Shown one piece after another: positions 7,722 through 17,708 of a DNA stretch of 64,000 nucleotides. A program made the translations under genes and the position numbers. Every line of letters begins with the position of its first letter. Position 1 is the first letter of the stretch. Under the pieces are notes generated by a model. It saw only the letters and a program-made list of their open reading frames with translations, did no database searches and had not been told where the DNA came from. The stretch lies in the NCBI RefSeq assembly GCF_002294995.1, contig NZ_NSGF01000009.1, positions 62,001 to 126,000 of the forward strand, given 5' to 3'. The DNA is from Mesorhizobium sp. WSM3860. GTDB taxonomy: Bacteria; Pseudomonadota; Alphaproteobacteria; Rhizobiales; Rhizobiaceae.

Positions 7722-10700
7722 CTACGCCTTGCCGAACCCGCCTGGCGTCGGCGTCACGACGATGACGGCCTCGCCGGCATCGAGCGTGGTCTGGTCGCAG
7801 GCCTTCAGCACGTCGATCGAGCCGTCGTTGCGCCTGACCTTGGTCGAGCCGGCCTCGCCGTTGCCGCCGTCGTTCAGACCCTGGGGCGGGCGGTTGCGGT
7901 GCGAGGAAAGGATGGCGCATTCCATTTTTTCGAGGAAGCGGATGGTGCGTTTGGTGCCGTTGCCGGCGTTCCATTTGCCCTTGCCGCCGGAACCATCGCG
8001 GATGTGGAAGTCTTCCAGCACGACCGGGAAGCGCAGTTCCAGCACTTCGGGATCGGTAAGCCGCGAATTGGTCATATGCGTGTGGACGCCGGAGGTGCCG
8101 GCAAAGCCGCGGCCCGAATTCATTTGGCCGGCCGGCGAGCCGGAGCAAATCGTTTCGTAATACTGGTATTGCTTGTTGCCGAAGGTGAGGTTGTTCATCG
8201 TGCCTTGCGCGTTGGCCATCGCGCCCATGGCGCCGAACAGCGCGTTGGTGACGTGCTGCGAGGTCTCGACATTGCCGGCGACGACGGCGGCGGGATAGGC
8301 CGGCTTCAGCATGCAGCCGTCGGGGATGACGATGTTGATCGGCCTCAGACATCCGGCGTTCATCGGGATCATGTCCTCGACCATGACGCGGAAGGCGTAG
8401 AGCACGGCGGCTCGCGCCACCGGCTCCGGCGCGTTGAAATTGTTCCTCATGACCATCGAGGTGCCGGTAAAATCGACCGTCGCTTCTCGCTTTTGCCGAT
8501 CGACGGTGATCGTCACTTTGATCACCTGGCCGGTGTCGGTGGCATATTCGTAGTCGGAACTGTCGGGCAGCCGTTCCAGCACGCGGCGCACGCTCTCGGC
8601 GGCATTGTCCTGAACATGGCCCATATAGGCTTCGACGACATCGAGGCCGAAATGCCCGACCATCTTGCGAAGCTCCGCCACGCCTTTTTCGTTGGCGGCG
8701 ATCTGCGCCTTGAGGTCGGCGATGTTCTGCGCGGGGTTGCGGGCAGGGTAGGGATGGTCGGTGAGGAGCGCCTCGAGCTCCTTCTCGCGGAAGCGGCCGC
8801 GGTCGACGATGCGGAAATTGTCGAACAGCACGCCTTCCTCGTCGACGGTGGTGGCTAAAGGCGTCATCGAGCCGGGCGCCGTGCCGCCGACATCGGCGTG
8901 GTGGCCCCGCGAGGCCGCCCAGAACAGGATTTCCTTGCGTGCGTCATCGAACACCGGCGTCACCACGGTGATGTCGGGCAGATGCGTGCCGCCATTGTAG
9001 GGCGCGTTGAGCGCAAAAACGTCGCCGGGATGGATATCGCCCGAATTCAGGCGGATAACGGTTTCGACCGAGCGGTCCATGGACCCCAGATGCACCGGCA
9101 TATGCGGCGCGTTGGCGACCAGCGCGCCATGGCGGTCGAACACGGCGCAGGAAAAGTCCAGCCGCTCCTTGATGTTGACCGAATAGGCGGTGTTCTGCAG
9201 CGTCACGCCCATCTGCTCGGCGATCGACATGAAAAGGTTGTTGAAGACCTCGAGCATCACCGGATCGGCTTCGGTGCCGAGCGCCGCCTGGCGGCGCTTC
9301 TTTTCGATCCGGCGCAGCAGCACATGGTTCCTGGCCGTGATCTCGGCCTGCCAACCCGGCTCGACGACGATGGTCTGGTTCGGCTCGATGACGAGCGCGG
9401 GGCCGGCTACCTTGTGACCGGGCTTTAGAGCCTCGCGCCGGAAGATACCGGCATCGCGCCAGGCGCCGTCGGCGAAGAATTGCCGGGACTGCCAGGGGCT
9501 TGCCACCTCGTCTTCGAGCCTTGATTCACTTTCGTCGCGGCCGGCAGTCCCGACATCGCTGCCTTCGACGCCAACCGCCTCGACGATCATCGGCTTGTCT
9601 TCGTAGACGAAGCCGAATTGCGCCTTATGGGCGGCCTCGAAATCGCTCCTGGCGCGGAAAATCGAGCCGTGCTCGAAATTGACCGGCAAAGCCGTGTCGG
9701 TGCCGTCATAGCGGATCTGCAGGACCGGTTTGGAGGCGATGGCGTCTTGCGCAATGCCTTGCACTGCAAGCTCGGCGATGACGCCTTGGTGCAAAGTCGC
9801 AATCAGTTCCTCGATCGAGGAGCGAGCCTCCTCGGCGAGCGGCTTCAGCAACGCCTGCTGGCGCGAGGCGAATACCGTCGACAGCCCGATGCCGTAAGCC
9901 GAAAGCAAGCCGGAGAAGGGGTGGATGAGCACCGCTTCCATGCCGAGCGCATCGGCGACAAGGCAGGCATGCTGGCCGCCGGCGCCGCCGAAACAGTTCA
10001 ACAGATATTCGGTGACATCGTAGCCGCGCTGCACCGAAATTTTCTTGATGGCGTTGGCCATGTTCTCGACGGCGATGGTGACGAAACCCTCGGCCACAGC
10101 TTCCGGCGAGCGTCCATCGCCGATCTCGGCGGCTAAAGCCGCGAATTTTTCGCGCACGGTGGCGACGTCGAGCGGCTGGTCTTGACCGGGGCCGAAGATC
10201 GCCGGGAAGACATCAGGCTGCAGCTTGCCGAGCATGACATTGGCGTCGGTGACGGCGAGCGGGCCGCTCCGCCGGTAAGCGGACGGGCCAGGATTGGCGC
10301 CGGCGGAGTCCGGGCCGACGCGGAAGCGGCCGGCCTCGTAATGCAGGATCGAGCCACCGCCGGCCGCGACGGTATGAATGCGCATCATCGGTGCGCGGAT
10401 GCGCACACCGGCGACTTCGGTGTCGAAGGCGCGCTCGTATTCGCCGTCATAATGGGCGACGTCGGTCGAGGTGCCGCCCATGTCAAAGCCGATGACCTTG
10501 TCGAAGCCGGCGAGCTTCGCCGTCTCGACCATGCCGACGACGCCGCCGGCCGGGCCGGACAGCAGCGCGTCCTTGCCCTGGAACATGTCGGCGGCGGTCA
10601 ACCCGCCCGATGACATCATGAACATCAGCCGCGGGCCGGCGCCCAATTCTCCCGCCACCCTTTGCACGTAGCGCGACAGGATCGGCGACAGATAGGCGTC

Positions 10701-11345
10701 GACCACCGTGGTGTCGCCACGACCGACCAGCTTGATGAGCGGCGAGACCTCGTGGCTGACCGATATCTGGCTGAAGCCGATCTTGCGGCAGACTTTCGCG
10801 ACTGCCTTTTCATGGTCGGGATATTTCCAGGCATGCATGAAGACGATGGCGACCGCGTCGATGCCGTCGGCCTTGGCCTGCTCGATCGCCGGGCGGCACG
10901 CGGCGATGTCGAGCAGGCGCTCGACCCAACCGTCCGCGCGCACGCGCTCGTCGATCTCTATCACCCGCTCAAAGAGCTGTTCGGGCAGGATGATCTCCTT
11001 GGCGAAAATATCCGGCCGCGCCTGATAGGCGATGCGCAGCGCGTCGCGAAAACCCTTGGTGATGAGCAGCAGCACGCGGTCGCCCTTGCGCTCGAGCAGC
11101 GCATTGGTAGCGACAGTGGTGCCCATCTTTATGTCGCCGATCCGCTTTGCGGGAATGGCGGCGCCGGTTTTCAGTCCAAGCAGATCGCGGATGCCCTGGA
11201 TAGCGGCATCGGCATAGGCCTCGGGGTTCTCCGACAAAAGCTTACGGGGATGCAGTCGGCCTTGCGGATCGCGGCCGATGATGTCGGTGAAGGTGCCGCC
11301 CCGGTCGATCCAGAAATCCCATTTGTTGGCTGCGGCGTCCTGCAT
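7722..11345 (-). CDS. 5-oxoprolinase, fused HyuA-HyuB form
   Basis: This 1207-residue protein is an ATP-dependent 5-oxoprolinase/N-methylhydantoinase-type enzyme; the single-chain form opens the 5-oxo-L-proline ring to glutamate. Residues 1 to about 690 form the HyuA-like domain, with [11 protein letters not shown] and [16 protein letters not shown] as actin-fold ATP motifs. The rest is the HyuB-like domain, including [25 protein letters not shown] and [12 protein letters not shown]. Bacteria often split these into two genes; here they are fused, as in animal OPLAH. It is alone on its strand, with btaA starting 83 bases downstream of its end. The exact lactam substrate is not proven by sequence. 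Confidence 0.9.
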   Translation of the reverse strand: MQDAAANKWDFWIDRGGTFTDIIGRDPQGRLHPRKLLSENPEAYADAAIQGIRDLLGLKTGAAIPAKRIGDIKMGTTVATNALLERKGDRVLLLITKGFRDALRIAYQARPDIFAKEIILPEQLFERVIEIDERVRADGWVERLLDIAACRPAIEQAKADGIDAVAIVFMHAWKYPDHEKAVAKVCRKIGFSQISVSHEVSPLIKLVGRGDTTVVDAYLSPILSRYVQRVAGELGAGPRLMFMMSSGGLTAADMFQGKDALLSGPAGGVVGMVETAKLAGFDKVIGFDMGGTSTDVAHYDGEYERAFDTEVAGVRIRAPMMRIHTVAAGGGSILHYEAGRFRVGPDSAGANPGPSAYRRSGPLAVTDANVMLGKLQPDVFPAIFGPGQDQPLDVATVREKFAALAAEIGDGRSPEAVAEGFVTIAVENMANAIKKISVQRGYDVTEYLLNCFGGAGGQHACLVADALGMEAVLIHPFSGLLSAYGIGLSTVFASRQQALLKPLAEEARSSIEELIATLHQGVIAELAVQGIAQDAIASKPVLQIRYDGTDTALPVNFEHGSIFRARSDFEAAHKAQFGFVYEDKPMIVEAVGVEGSDVGTAGRDESESRLEDEVASPWQSRQFFADGAWRDAGIFRREALKPGHKVAGPALVIEPNQTIVVEPGWQAEITARNHVLLRRIEKKRRQAALGTEADPVMLEVFNNLFMSIAEQMGVTLQNTAYSVNIKERLDFSCAVFDRHGALVANAPHMPVHLGSMDRSVETVIRLNSGDIHPGDVFALNAPYNGGTHLPDITVVTPVFDDARKEILFWAASRGHHADVGGTAPGSMTPLATTVDEEGVLFDNFRIVDRGRFREKELEALLTDHPYPARNPAQNIADLKAQIAANEKGVAELRKMVGHFGLDVVEAYMGHVQDNAAESVRRVLERLPDSSDYEYATDTGQVIKVTITVDRQKREATVDFTGTSMVMRNNFNAPEPVARAAVLYAFRVMVEDMIPMNAGCLRPINIVIPDGCMLKPAYPAAVVAGNVETSQHVTNALFGAMGAMANAQGTMNNLTFGNKQYQYYETICSGSPAGQMNSGRGFAGTSGVHTHMTNSRLTDPEVLELRFPVVLEDFHIRDGSGGKGKWNAGNGTKRTIRFLEKMECAILSSHRNRPPQGLNDGGNGEAGSTKVRRNDGSIDVLKACDQTTLDAGEAVIVVTPTPGGFGKA

Positions 11346-11518
11346 TCTGCTTATCCGTTATCTCCGACAACCCGTTCTGTTAGTTCGCCGTTCCGACCCC
11401 GGCAACCGTGCGCTGGGTGTTACACATGGAAACGCAACGTTACGAAACCCGCGCGTGATTCCTGCATTTCCCTTGCGACGTTCACCGAAACGTGAGCGTT
11501 TGCTGAAGGAGAGATACC

Positions 11519-11719
11519 ATGAAGAAGCTTATTCTGGCGTCTGTTTCGGCGCTCGCCCTGCTGGGGGTCGCGGCTTGCAGCGACAGCGGCACCGACCAAA
11601 CGACCACTCAGAGCACCAACCCGCCGGCCAACGAACAGCCGATGAAGCCGGCTACCCCTGACGCTTCGAAGCCCGCTGAACCGGCTCCGGCAACACCTCC
11701 TGCTGCACCCGCGCAGTAG
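11519..11719 (+). CDS. Small alanine/proline-rich lipoprotein of unknown function
   Basis: This 66-residue protein starts with a lysine-rich signal peptide and lipobox (LGVAAC, cleavage before C19), so it should be a lipoprotein. The mature part is low complexity, rich in Thr, Asn, Pro, Ala and Glu, with no recognisable domain. AAGGAGAG precedes the ATG by seven bases. A strong hairpin terminator follows 22 bases after the stop, so it is a single-gene transcript. Small rhizobial entericidin-like or spacer lipoproteins look like this, but I do not assign it to a family. Confidence 0.8.
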   Translation: MKKLILASVSALALLGVAACSDSGTDQTTTQSTNPPANEQPMKPATPDASKPAEPAPATPPAAPAQ

Positions 11720-11741
11720 AAGTTCATCCACTGAAATCAGG

Positions 11742-11772
11742 AAGGAAGGCCGGCCCTGTGCCGGCCTTCCTT
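11742..11772 (+). terminator. Rho-independent terminator after the small lipoprotein
   Basis: AAGGAAGGCCGG pairs with CCGGCCTTCCTT across a short loop, followed by TTTT. The stem is about 12 bp and GC rich in its middle. Confidence 0.85.
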
Positions 11773-11856
11773 TTGGCGGGACTGTCCGCAACGTCGTTCG
11801 ACCTGCGGCAACGTCCCGGCTTGATAGCGGTGCCCGGTTCGCACTAAGAAGCCGGC

Positions 11857-12576
11857 ATGTCGATTTGGGACCGCCTCGGCGACTTCATCGCTCGTGTTTC
11901 GTCGTCGGCGTCCTCGGGCGTCGGCGATGTCGTCGAGGCCGTGCGGACCGTGTTCTCGGGCGACCCTGATCTGCGCCGGCGCGTGGCCTTCTCGGTGGCG
12001 ATGATCGCGCTTTCGGCCAAGATGGCGAAGGCCGACGGCATCGTCACCCAGGACGAGGTGCGCGCCTTCCAGGAAATCTTTGAAGTGCCGCCGAGCGAAA
12101 CGCGCAATGTGGCGCGCCTCTATGAGCTCGCCAAGCGCGATGTTGCCGGATTTGAAATCTACGCCCAGCGCATGGCGCAGCTTTGCGGTTCCGGTCATGC
12201 GAATTGCAAGATGCTGGAAGACATACTCGACGGGCTGTTCCACATCGCCAAGGCAGACGGCCTGGTTCACGAGAGGGAAGGGCAATTCCTGCATCGCATC
12301 GCCGAGATTTTTCAGATCGATGAGGCGCATTACCAGGCGATCCTGGCGCGCCACGTCAATCTCGGTGCCGCCGATCCCTATGTGGTTCTCGGCGTCGAAC
12401 GCGGGAAGCCGTTCGAGGAGGTCAGGAAGCGTTATCGCAAGCTGATTTCCGACAACCACCCCGACCGGCTGATCGCGCGCGGCCTGCCGCAGGAATTCAT
12501 CAAGATCGCCACGACGAGAGTCGCCGCGATCAATGCCGCCTATGAGATGATCGAACGGGGCCTCAGGCACGTATGA
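11857..12576 (+). CDS. TerB-like and J-domain protein (DjlA-type)
   Basis: This 239-residue protein has a helical TerB-like domain (about residues 40-165: MIALSAKMAKADGIVTQDE and LFHIAKADGLVHERE are two similar acidic-helical repeats) and a C-terminal J-domain (about 172-235: PYVVLGV, DNHPDRL with the HPD triad that stimulates Hsp70 ATPase). The order resembles DjlA, but the usual N-terminal membrane anchor is missing, so it is probably soluble. It overlaps the downstream amidase by four bases (ATGA), suggesting co-translation; the link between the two functions is unknown. Confidence 0.88.
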   Translation: MSIWDRLGDFIARVSSSASSGVGDVVEAVRTVFSGDPDLRRRVAFSVAMIALSAKMAKADGIVTQDEVRAFQEIFEVPPSETRNVARLYELAKRDVAGFEIYAQRMAQLCGSGHANCKMLEDILDGLFHIAKADGLVHEREGQFLHRIAEIFQIDEAHYQAILARHVNLGAADPYVVLGVERGKPFEEVRKRYRKLISDNHPDRLIARGLPQEFIKIATTRVAAINAAYEMIERGLRHV

Positions 12577-13340
12577 GCGGTTTTTTGCCCGACCAGCCGG
12601 GTGCAGAGGTCAGGCTATCGCCGAATTTCGGCCCGCGACGCGAGACGCTCAGGCCCGACATGATCGTGCTGCACTATACCGGCATGCCGACGGGGGCCGG
12701 CGCCGAGTCCTGGTTGTGCGATCCAGCAAGCGAGGTATCTTCGCATTATCTTGTCCATGAGGACGGCCGCATCGTGCAAATGGTGCGCGAAAGCGACCGC
12801 GCCTGGCATGCCGGCAAGAGTTCATGGTTCGGGCGCACCGACATCAACTCCTGCTCTGTCGGCATCGAGATCGTCAATCCCGGGCATTCGCTGGGCTACA
12901 AAGCCTTCCCGAAGCGGCAGATCGAGGCCGTGATCGGTTTGTGCGCGGGAATCACCGGCCGGCACTCCATTGCACCGCAAAGGGTGCTTGCGCATTCCGA
13001 TGTCGCGCCGGGACGCAAGGTCGACCCGGGCGAGAAGTTTCCCTGGAAGGTTCTTTTTGCGGCCGGTGTCGGTCATCTCGTTCCCGCGGCTCCGATCAGG
13101 ACGGGCGCGGCGCTGAAGGCGGGTGACGCAGGTGCCGACGTGGAAGCCCTGCAATCGATGCTGGCGCTTTACGGTTACAGCGCCGAGATATCGGGTGTCT
13201 TCGATCGCCAAACGGAAATCGTGGTGGCGGCTTTTCAGCGGCATTTCCGACGCCGGCTCGTCGACGGCGTGGCAGACGGTTCGACGATCAGCACGCTCCA
13301 GAGGCTGCTGGCTGCGGTAAAGGCAGCCTCTTCCAAATAG
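12573..13340 (+). CDS. N-acetylmuramoyl-L-alanine amidase with PG-binding domain (AmiD-like)
   Basis: This 255-residue zinc amidase removes stem peptides from peptidoglycan. The Amidase_2 domain carries MIVLHYTGMP (first zinc histidine), SSHYLVHEDGRIVQMV, GIEIVNPG and LAHSDVAPGRKVDPG, with the second histidine and the aspartate. A peptidoglycan_binding_1 domain follows (about 183-250, LKAGDAGADVEALQSML). No signal peptide or lipobox is visible at the ATG used, so export is doubtful; recycling-type AmpD enzymes act in the cytoplasm. The start overlaps the stop of the J-domain gene. Confidence 0.88.
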   Translation: MSGFLPDQPGAEVRLSPNFGPRRETLRPDMIVLHYTGMPTGAGAESWLCDPASEVSSHYLVHEDGRIVQMVRESDRAWHAGKSSWFGRTDINSCSVGIEIVNPGHSLGYKAFPKRQIEAVIGLCAGITGRHSIAPQRVLAHSDVAPGRKVDPGEKFPWKVLFAAGVGHLVPAAPIRTGAALKAGDAGADVEALQSMLALYGYSAEISGVFDRQTEIVVAAFQRHFRRRLVDGVADGSTISTLQRLLAAVKAASSK

Positions 13341-13525
13341 CCGGCCAAGCTGCCTAAATTACAATTTGTCATACAAAGTGAATTGCCTCGCCTTTATTGG
13401 CGCCAATTCACTCTCCAAACGCATCTCCCGCAAGTTGTCGGGCATCTATCCCTCCAAGATGCTCCGGTGTTGAATTGGCCTCGCCGCGTGAAATTCTTCG
13501 CGCGGTTCTAACAGAACAGGAATAC

Positions 13526-14236
13526 ATGCAAAGATTGACCGTTGTAGCGGCAGCCGTTGCTGCCGGAGTGATGACTTTTGCCTTCAGCCCAGCGAACAGC
13601 GCCCCCCTGAGCCTCCGGGCGGCGGACAATGGGTTTGCTGCGACCCCCTCAACGCCCAAGGCTGCGCCAAGCGCCAAGACTTCGACGACCAAGAGAGCTG
13701 CCCCTCCAAAGGTGCAGAAAGCCGCCGCAGCGCGGTCCGCGAAATCAAGAGTCAAACGCTACGCAAAGCGCAGCAGGCAAACCATCGACCTGACCGCGAC
13801 AGCTTCCATCCGTCCTGAAAAGCCCGCCTTGTCGTCTTCGGCAACTGGCGACGGCCAATATTCGGCGATCATCGCCCGCTATGCGGCAAGCAACGGCGTG
13901 CCGGTGTCGCTGGCCAAGGCCGTCATCACGATCGAGAGCAACTTCCGGCCCAACATGGTCGGCGGCGCCGGCGAGATCGGCCTGATGCAGATCAAGCCGG
14001 CGACGGCCCGGATGATGGGCTATACCGGTTCGGTCAAGGGACTGTTCGACCCCGACACCAACATCAAATACGGCATGAAGTACCTCGCCATGGCGCAGGG
14101 CCTAGGCGGCGGCACCACCTGCGGCACCATCCTCAAATACAATGCCGGCCATGGGGCGACGCGGATGAATCCGATTTCGGCCGCCTATTGCAGCAAGGTG
14201 AAGGTGCAGATGGCGGCGCTCGGTTCGCCTGTCTAA
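13526..14236 (+). CDS. Secreted lytic transglycosylase (SLT domain)
   Basis: This 236-residue protein begins with a clean signal peptide ending SPANSA (about residue 26), then a low-complexity Ala/Lys/Pro/Ser linker and an SLT domain from about residue 113. VITIESNF holds the catalytic glutamate, GEIGLMQIKPATARMMGY is the classical GLMQ motif, and AGHG and Y follow. It cleaves glycan strands to anhydro-muropeptides. The ATG at 13526 is taken because the signal peptide starts exactly there; a longer in-frame start at 13397 would bury it. RNase P RNA begins 57 bases downstream. Confidence 0.88.
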   Translation: MQRLTVVAAAVAAGVMTFAFSPANSAPLSLRAADNGFAATPSTPKAAPSAKTSTTKRAAPPKVQKAAAARSAKSRVKRYAKRSRQTIDLTATASIRPEKPALSSSATGDGQYSAIIARYAASNGVPVSLAKAVITIESNFRPNMVGGAGEIGLMQIKPATARMMGYTGSVKGLFDPDTNIKYGMKYLAMAQGLGGGTTCGTILKYNAGHGATRMNPISAAYCSKVKVQMAALGSPV

Positions 14237-14293
14237 GCAGGACAGTTGCCTTTTTTGTTGCGTTTTCAGGCGCGAACCCCTTTATACGCCCTT

Positions 14294-14692
14294 GCCAGCT
14301 GGCCGGGCGGCCGCGCCCGCAAGAGCCGAAAGGCTGCGGGCGAGGAAAGTCCGGGCTCCATGGAGACACGGTGCCGGCTAACGGCCGGCGGGGGAGACCC
14401 CAGGGAAAGTGCCACAGAAAGCAAACCGCCGCGGCATTTGCTGCGGCAAGGGTGAAAGGGTGGGGTAAGAGCCCACCGCGCGACTGGCAACAGAAGCGGC
14501 ACGGCAAACCCCACCGGGAGCAAGACCGAATAGGGGCGGTGCGAAGGGAAACCTTCGAGGGCTGTTTCCGGCCCACCGCCCGGGTAGGTTGCGTGAGGCG
14601 CATGGCGACATGCGCCCAAGATGAATGGCCGCCACGTTCCCGCGCCGCAAGGCGTGGGGGCCATACAGAACCCGGCTTACAGGCCAGCTGGC
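14294..14692 (+). ncRNA. rnpB: RNase P RNA (rnpB), class A
   Basis: The catalytic RNA that trims tRNA 5' leaders. Its recognised blocks are GAGGAAAGTCCGGGCTCC near the 5' end, ACAGAAAGCAAACCGCC, AAGGGTGAAAGGGTG, GAGCCCACCGCG, AAACCCCACC, GATGAATGGCCGCCACG and ACAGAACCCGGCTTAC near the 3' end. The terminal GCCAGCTGGCC and GGCCAGCTGGC pair to form helix P1, which sets the limits used here. Confidence 0.97.
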
Positions 14693-14718
14693 ATTTCTTC
14701 CACAGCGTTCCGAGCCGC

Positions 14719-15843
14719 TCAGCCGCCAAGCCGGTCCAAAGACTCCTGGATCGCCTGCCAGAGCTCCTCCACCGGTTCGCAGCCGACGGCCAGCCGCACG
14801 AAGCCGGGCGGCACGGCATCGCCGCGCTTCGATCGCCGCTCGGCGGATGTATGCACGCTGCCAAACGAGGTCGCCGATTCAATCAGCGCGCAATCGTCGA
14901 TGAAATCCTCGGCCTTCTCTTCTGAAGCCAGTTCGAACGAGATGAGGAAGCCGAAGCGCTCCATCTGGGCACGCGCCAGATTGTGCGAGGGGTCGCCCTC
15001 AAGGCCTGGAAAGCGCAAGCCGCTTACGGCGCGGTGCGCCTTGAGCCGGCGGGCGATCGTTTCCGCCGAGGAGCACATGCGATCGAAGCGCACCTCAAGT
15101 GTTTCAAGGCCTCGATGCACGAGCCAGGCCTCGAACGGTCCGGGAATGCCGCCGGCGGTTTCTCGCCAGTCCGTGACCTTGGCGACAATATCCGGGTCGC
15201 GACTGGCGACATGGCCGAACAGCACATCCGAGTGACCGTTGATCGCCTTGGTATCGGCCGACACCACGATGTCGGCGCCAAGATCGAGCGGGCGCTGGCC
15301 GAAGGGCGTCATCGTCGTGTTGTCGACGATGAGGCGCGCGCCTTGTTCGTGGGCGGTCTTGGCGACGGCGGCGATGTCGCAGATATCCAGCCTTGGGTTC
15401 GAGGGGGTTTCGACGAAGACCAGCCGGTAGCCGGCGAAGCCGCCGTCGAGCATGCTCGATGTCGGCCTCACGTCATAGGCGACGCCGAGCGGCTTCAGGA
15501 AACGCTCCGCCAGCGCACGCGTCGTGTGATAGCCGTCCGAAGGCAAGAGGATGCGGTCGCCCGATTTGACCAACGCAAAGAACGCTGCCGAAATCGCCGC
15601 CATGCCCGACGGAAAGGCGACGCATTGCGCCTCTTCCAGATGACCAAGCGCATGCTCGACCGCGTGCCATGTCGGATTGCTGAAGCGGCCGTATTGATCG
15701 AAGCCCGTCGCGTCGCCCGGCGAATGAAAGATCGAGGCCATGGTCAGCGGCAAAGGAATAGGATCGCCCTTGGCGAAATCGCCGCTGCGCAGATGGGCAA
15801 GTGTCGCGGCGCGTGACTTCGCGGTTTGTGACATTGGGCTCAT
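14719..15843 (-). CDS. Cys/Met-metabolism PLP enzyme, cystathionine gamma-lyase/synthase type
   Basis: This 374-residue type I PLP enzyme belongs to the MetB/MetC/CGL family, which builds or breaks cystathionine. YGRFSNPTW is the YxR...NPT motif contributed by the neighbouring subunit, SGMAAISAAF the PLP-phosphate helix, VDNTTMTPF the PLP-ring aspartate region, and SADTKAINGHSD contains the lysine that forms the internal aldimine. Length matches the family, if slightly short. The ATG at 15843 is followed by a second in-frame Met four residues on. Lyase versus synthase is not decidable from motifs alone. It points away from the mraZ promoter region, with 389 bases between. Confidence 0.85.
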   Translation of the reverse strand: MSPMSQTAKSRAATLAHLRSGDFAKGDPIPLPLTMASIFHSPGDATGFDQYGRFSNPTWHAVEHALGHLEEAQCVAFPSGMAAISAAFFALVKSGDRILLPSDGYHTTRALAERFLKPLGVAYDVRPTSSMLDGGFAGYRLVFVETPSNPRLDICDIAAVAKTAHEQGARLIVDNTTMTPFGQRPLDLGADIVVSADTKAINGHSDVLFGHVASRDPDIVAKVTDWRETAGGIPGPFEAWLVHRGLETLEVRFDRMCSSAETIARRLKAHRAVSGLRFPGLEGDPSHNLARAQMERFGFLISFELASEEKAEDFIDDCALIESATSFGSVHTSAERRSKRGDAVPPGFVRLAVGCEPVEELWQAIQESLDRLGG

Positions 15844-16232
15844 TCCTTCACTGACTGAGCTCCGACGCTAGGCGTGCCGGCCGTTCGCAGCAAGCCGCGT
15901 CTTTTTGGGCCAGAGCCTTCTAAACGCTTCGTTAGGCTTAATAGACGATAAAGACGAGACGTGCCGTCAGCCTGCTCTTTCAGGTTGTGGCACGCGCGTT
16001 TGTGATGCCTCTTCCCGTTGACGCCCAAAATACCCCATGATATCCCATTCGCATCATCAAGCTTTCGTTCCGCGTCAGGGTGAAGCGTACGCCAATCGGG
16101 CAGTCGCGGCGGCTGCGCGTTTGCCGGTTTTCGCCTTGGTGAATGAAGCGATTTGTCGCGAGGCGATGCGCGGCGGCGGCGCGGAGAAAAACATGGGCAG
16201 GGGTGCGGCGGCGACAGCGGCTGTAGGGCGTA
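15844..16232 (+). other. Intergenic region before the dcw cluster
   Basis: This 389-base divergent region lies between the PLP enzyme and mraZ. It contains the MraZ-type repeats at 16013-16047 and a long (about 185-base) leader between them and the mraZ start. No other gene, tRNA or terminator is recognisable in it. Confidence 0.7.
16013..16047 (-). promoter_or_regulatory. MraZ binding repeats in the mraZ promoter
   Basis: On the minus strand, TGGGA-TATCA-TGGGG-TATTT-TGGGC is three TGGGN repeats at exactly 10-bp spacing, and a fourth degenerate copy (CGGGA, 16013-16017) keeps that spacing. TGGGN repeats with 5-bp spacers are the known operator of MraZ. They sit over a plausible promoter (TTGACG at 16018-16023, with the TATCCC/TGATAT -10 region near 16038-16046), which would give autorepression. 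The promoter assignment is weaker than the repeats. Confidence 0.82.
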
Positions 16233-16691
16233 GTGGACCGATTTCTGTCAAGCGCAGTGAACAGAATCGATGCGAAGGGACGGGTATCGGTTCCGGCGCA
16301 TTTCCGCGCGGTCGTTCAGAAACGTGGCTATGCGGAACTCTATGCGCTACGCTGCCTCGACCTTCCGGCGATGGACGTCGGCGGGCTCGATCTGCTCGAC
16401 CGCTACGAGCAGCGGATCGCGCTGGAAGATCCCTTCCTGCAGACGGCGGACGACATGTCCTTCTTCTGCCATGGCGACGGGACGTTCCTGAAACTCGACC
16501 AGGACGGCCGCATCACGATGACCGATTTCATCCGCGAGCACACGGGCATCTCGAACGAGGTGGCATTTGTCGGCCGCGGCAATTTCTTCCAGATCTGGGA
16601 GCCGGGCCGACTTGCCGCCTATGGGGCGCAGGCTCGAGCCAGGCTTTTGCAGCTTCGGCAGGGGACGAAGCCTGGGGAGCGACCGGAATGA
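16233..16691 (+). CDS. mraZ: Transcriptional regulator MraZ
   Basis: This 152-residue protein starts the division and cell wall cluster and has two AbrB-like SpoVT domains. The first contains [18 protein letters not shown] and the second [19 protein letters not shown], each with the expected DxxGRxxxP/T signature. MraZ binds TGGGN repeats and represses its own cluster in E. coli; such repeats lie about 190 bases upstream here. The start is GTG at 16233, with AGGG before it. Its stop overlaps the rsmH start (ATGATG). Confidence 0.95.
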   Translation: MDRFLSSAVNRIDAKGRVSVPAHFRAVVQKRGYAELYALRCLDLPAMDVGGLDLLDRYEQRIALEDPFLQTADDMSFFCHGDGTFLKLDQDGRITMTDFIREHTGISNEVAFVGRGNFFQIWEPGRLAAYGAQARARLLQLRQGTKPGERPE

Positions 16692-17704
16692 TGACTGGCC
16701 ACGGCGATGATCCTCACGCCGTTGGCGGACTGGTCCGTCACATTCCGGTCCTCCTCGCCGAAGTGCTGGAGGCGCTTGAACCCAAGGCGGGCGAGACGAT
16801 CGTCGACGGCACGTTCGGCGCCGGCGGCTACACCAGCGCCATCCTCGAGCGCGGCGCCTCGGTCGTGGCCATCGACCGCGATCCGGATGCGATCGCCGCG
16901 GGCAAGGCTCTGGAACAGCACGCCGGCGGCAGGCTGAAGCTCGTTCAGGCGCCGTTCTCGACCCTGGACGAGCATGTCGAAAGCGCCGACGGCGTCGTGC
17001 TCGACATCGGCGTCTCGTCCATGCAGCTCGACCAGGCCGAGCGCGGCTTTTCCTTTCGCGCCGACGGACCGCTCGACATGCGCATGGCGCAGGCTGGCCT
17101 TAGCGCCGCCGACGTCGTGAACAGCTTCAAGGCGGGCGACCTTGCCCGCATCTTCGGCTTTCTCGGCGAAGAGCGGCATGCCGGCCGCATCGCCCGCATG
17201 ATCGAGGCCCGGCGCGAGAAGCGGCCCTTCGAGCGCACGCTCGATCTTGCCGACGCCATCGCCACCCATATCGGCCGCGCGCCGAAGGACAAGATCCATC
17301 CCGCCACCCGCGTGTTCCAGGCGCTGCGCATCTTCGTCAATGACGAGCTCGGCGAACTGGCAAACGCGCTGTTTGCCGCCGAGCGGGTGCTGAAGCCGGG
17401 CGGCAGGCTCGCCGTCGTGAGTTTTCATTCGCTGGAGGATCGCATCGTCAAGCGCTTCATCGCCGATCGCGCCGATGCGGCCAGCGGATCGCGTCATATG
17501 CCGGACGCGCCTGCGCGGTTGGCGACCTTCCGCAAATCCGGCGGCGGGGTGACGCCGGGAGAGGCCGAAATCGCCGGCAATCCGCGGGCGCGCTCGGCGA
17601 GGCTGCGCGCGGCAATCCGCACCGACGCGCCTGCCCGCGCCGGCGACTTTTCGATTTTGGGCCTTCCAAAGCTTCCCGCCGTCGAGCGGCCGGGGGAGAG
17701 GTAA
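16688..17704 (+). CDS. rsmH: 16S rRNA m4C1402 methyltransferase RsmH (MraW)
   Basis: This 338-residue SAM enzyme methylates the N4 of C1402 of 16S rRNA in the 30S P-site. [16 protein letters not shown] is the SAM motif I, IDRDPDAI the ribose-binding acid, [11 protein letters not shown] and [18 protein letters not shown] family motifs, and [15 protein letters not shown] the catalytic-end block. The start is ATG at 16688, overlapping mraZ by four bases; a second ATG at 16691 is an equal alternative. ftsL follows after four bases. Confidence 0.96.
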   Translation: MMTGHGDDPHAVGGLVRHIPVLLAEVLEALEPKAGETIVDGTFGAGGYTSAILERGASVVAIDRDPDAIAAGKALEQHAGGRLKLVQAPFSTLDEHVESADGVVLDIGVSSMQLDQAERGFSFRADGPLDMRMAQAGLSAADVVNSFKAGDLARIFGFLGEERHAGRIARMIEARREKRPFERTLDLADAIATHIGRAPKDKIHPATRVFQALRIFVNDELGELANALFAAERVLKPGGRLAVVSFHSLEDRIVKRFIADRADAASGSRHMPDAPARLATFRKSGGGVTPGEAEIAGNPRARSARLRAAIRTDAPARAGDFSILGLPKLPAVERPGER

Positions 17705-17708
17705 GCAC

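Noticed and set aside
15844..16012. A possible SAM-II or metA-type riboswitch before the cystathionine-type gene
   Set aside because: I could not find the conserved pseudoknot blocks in this divergent region.
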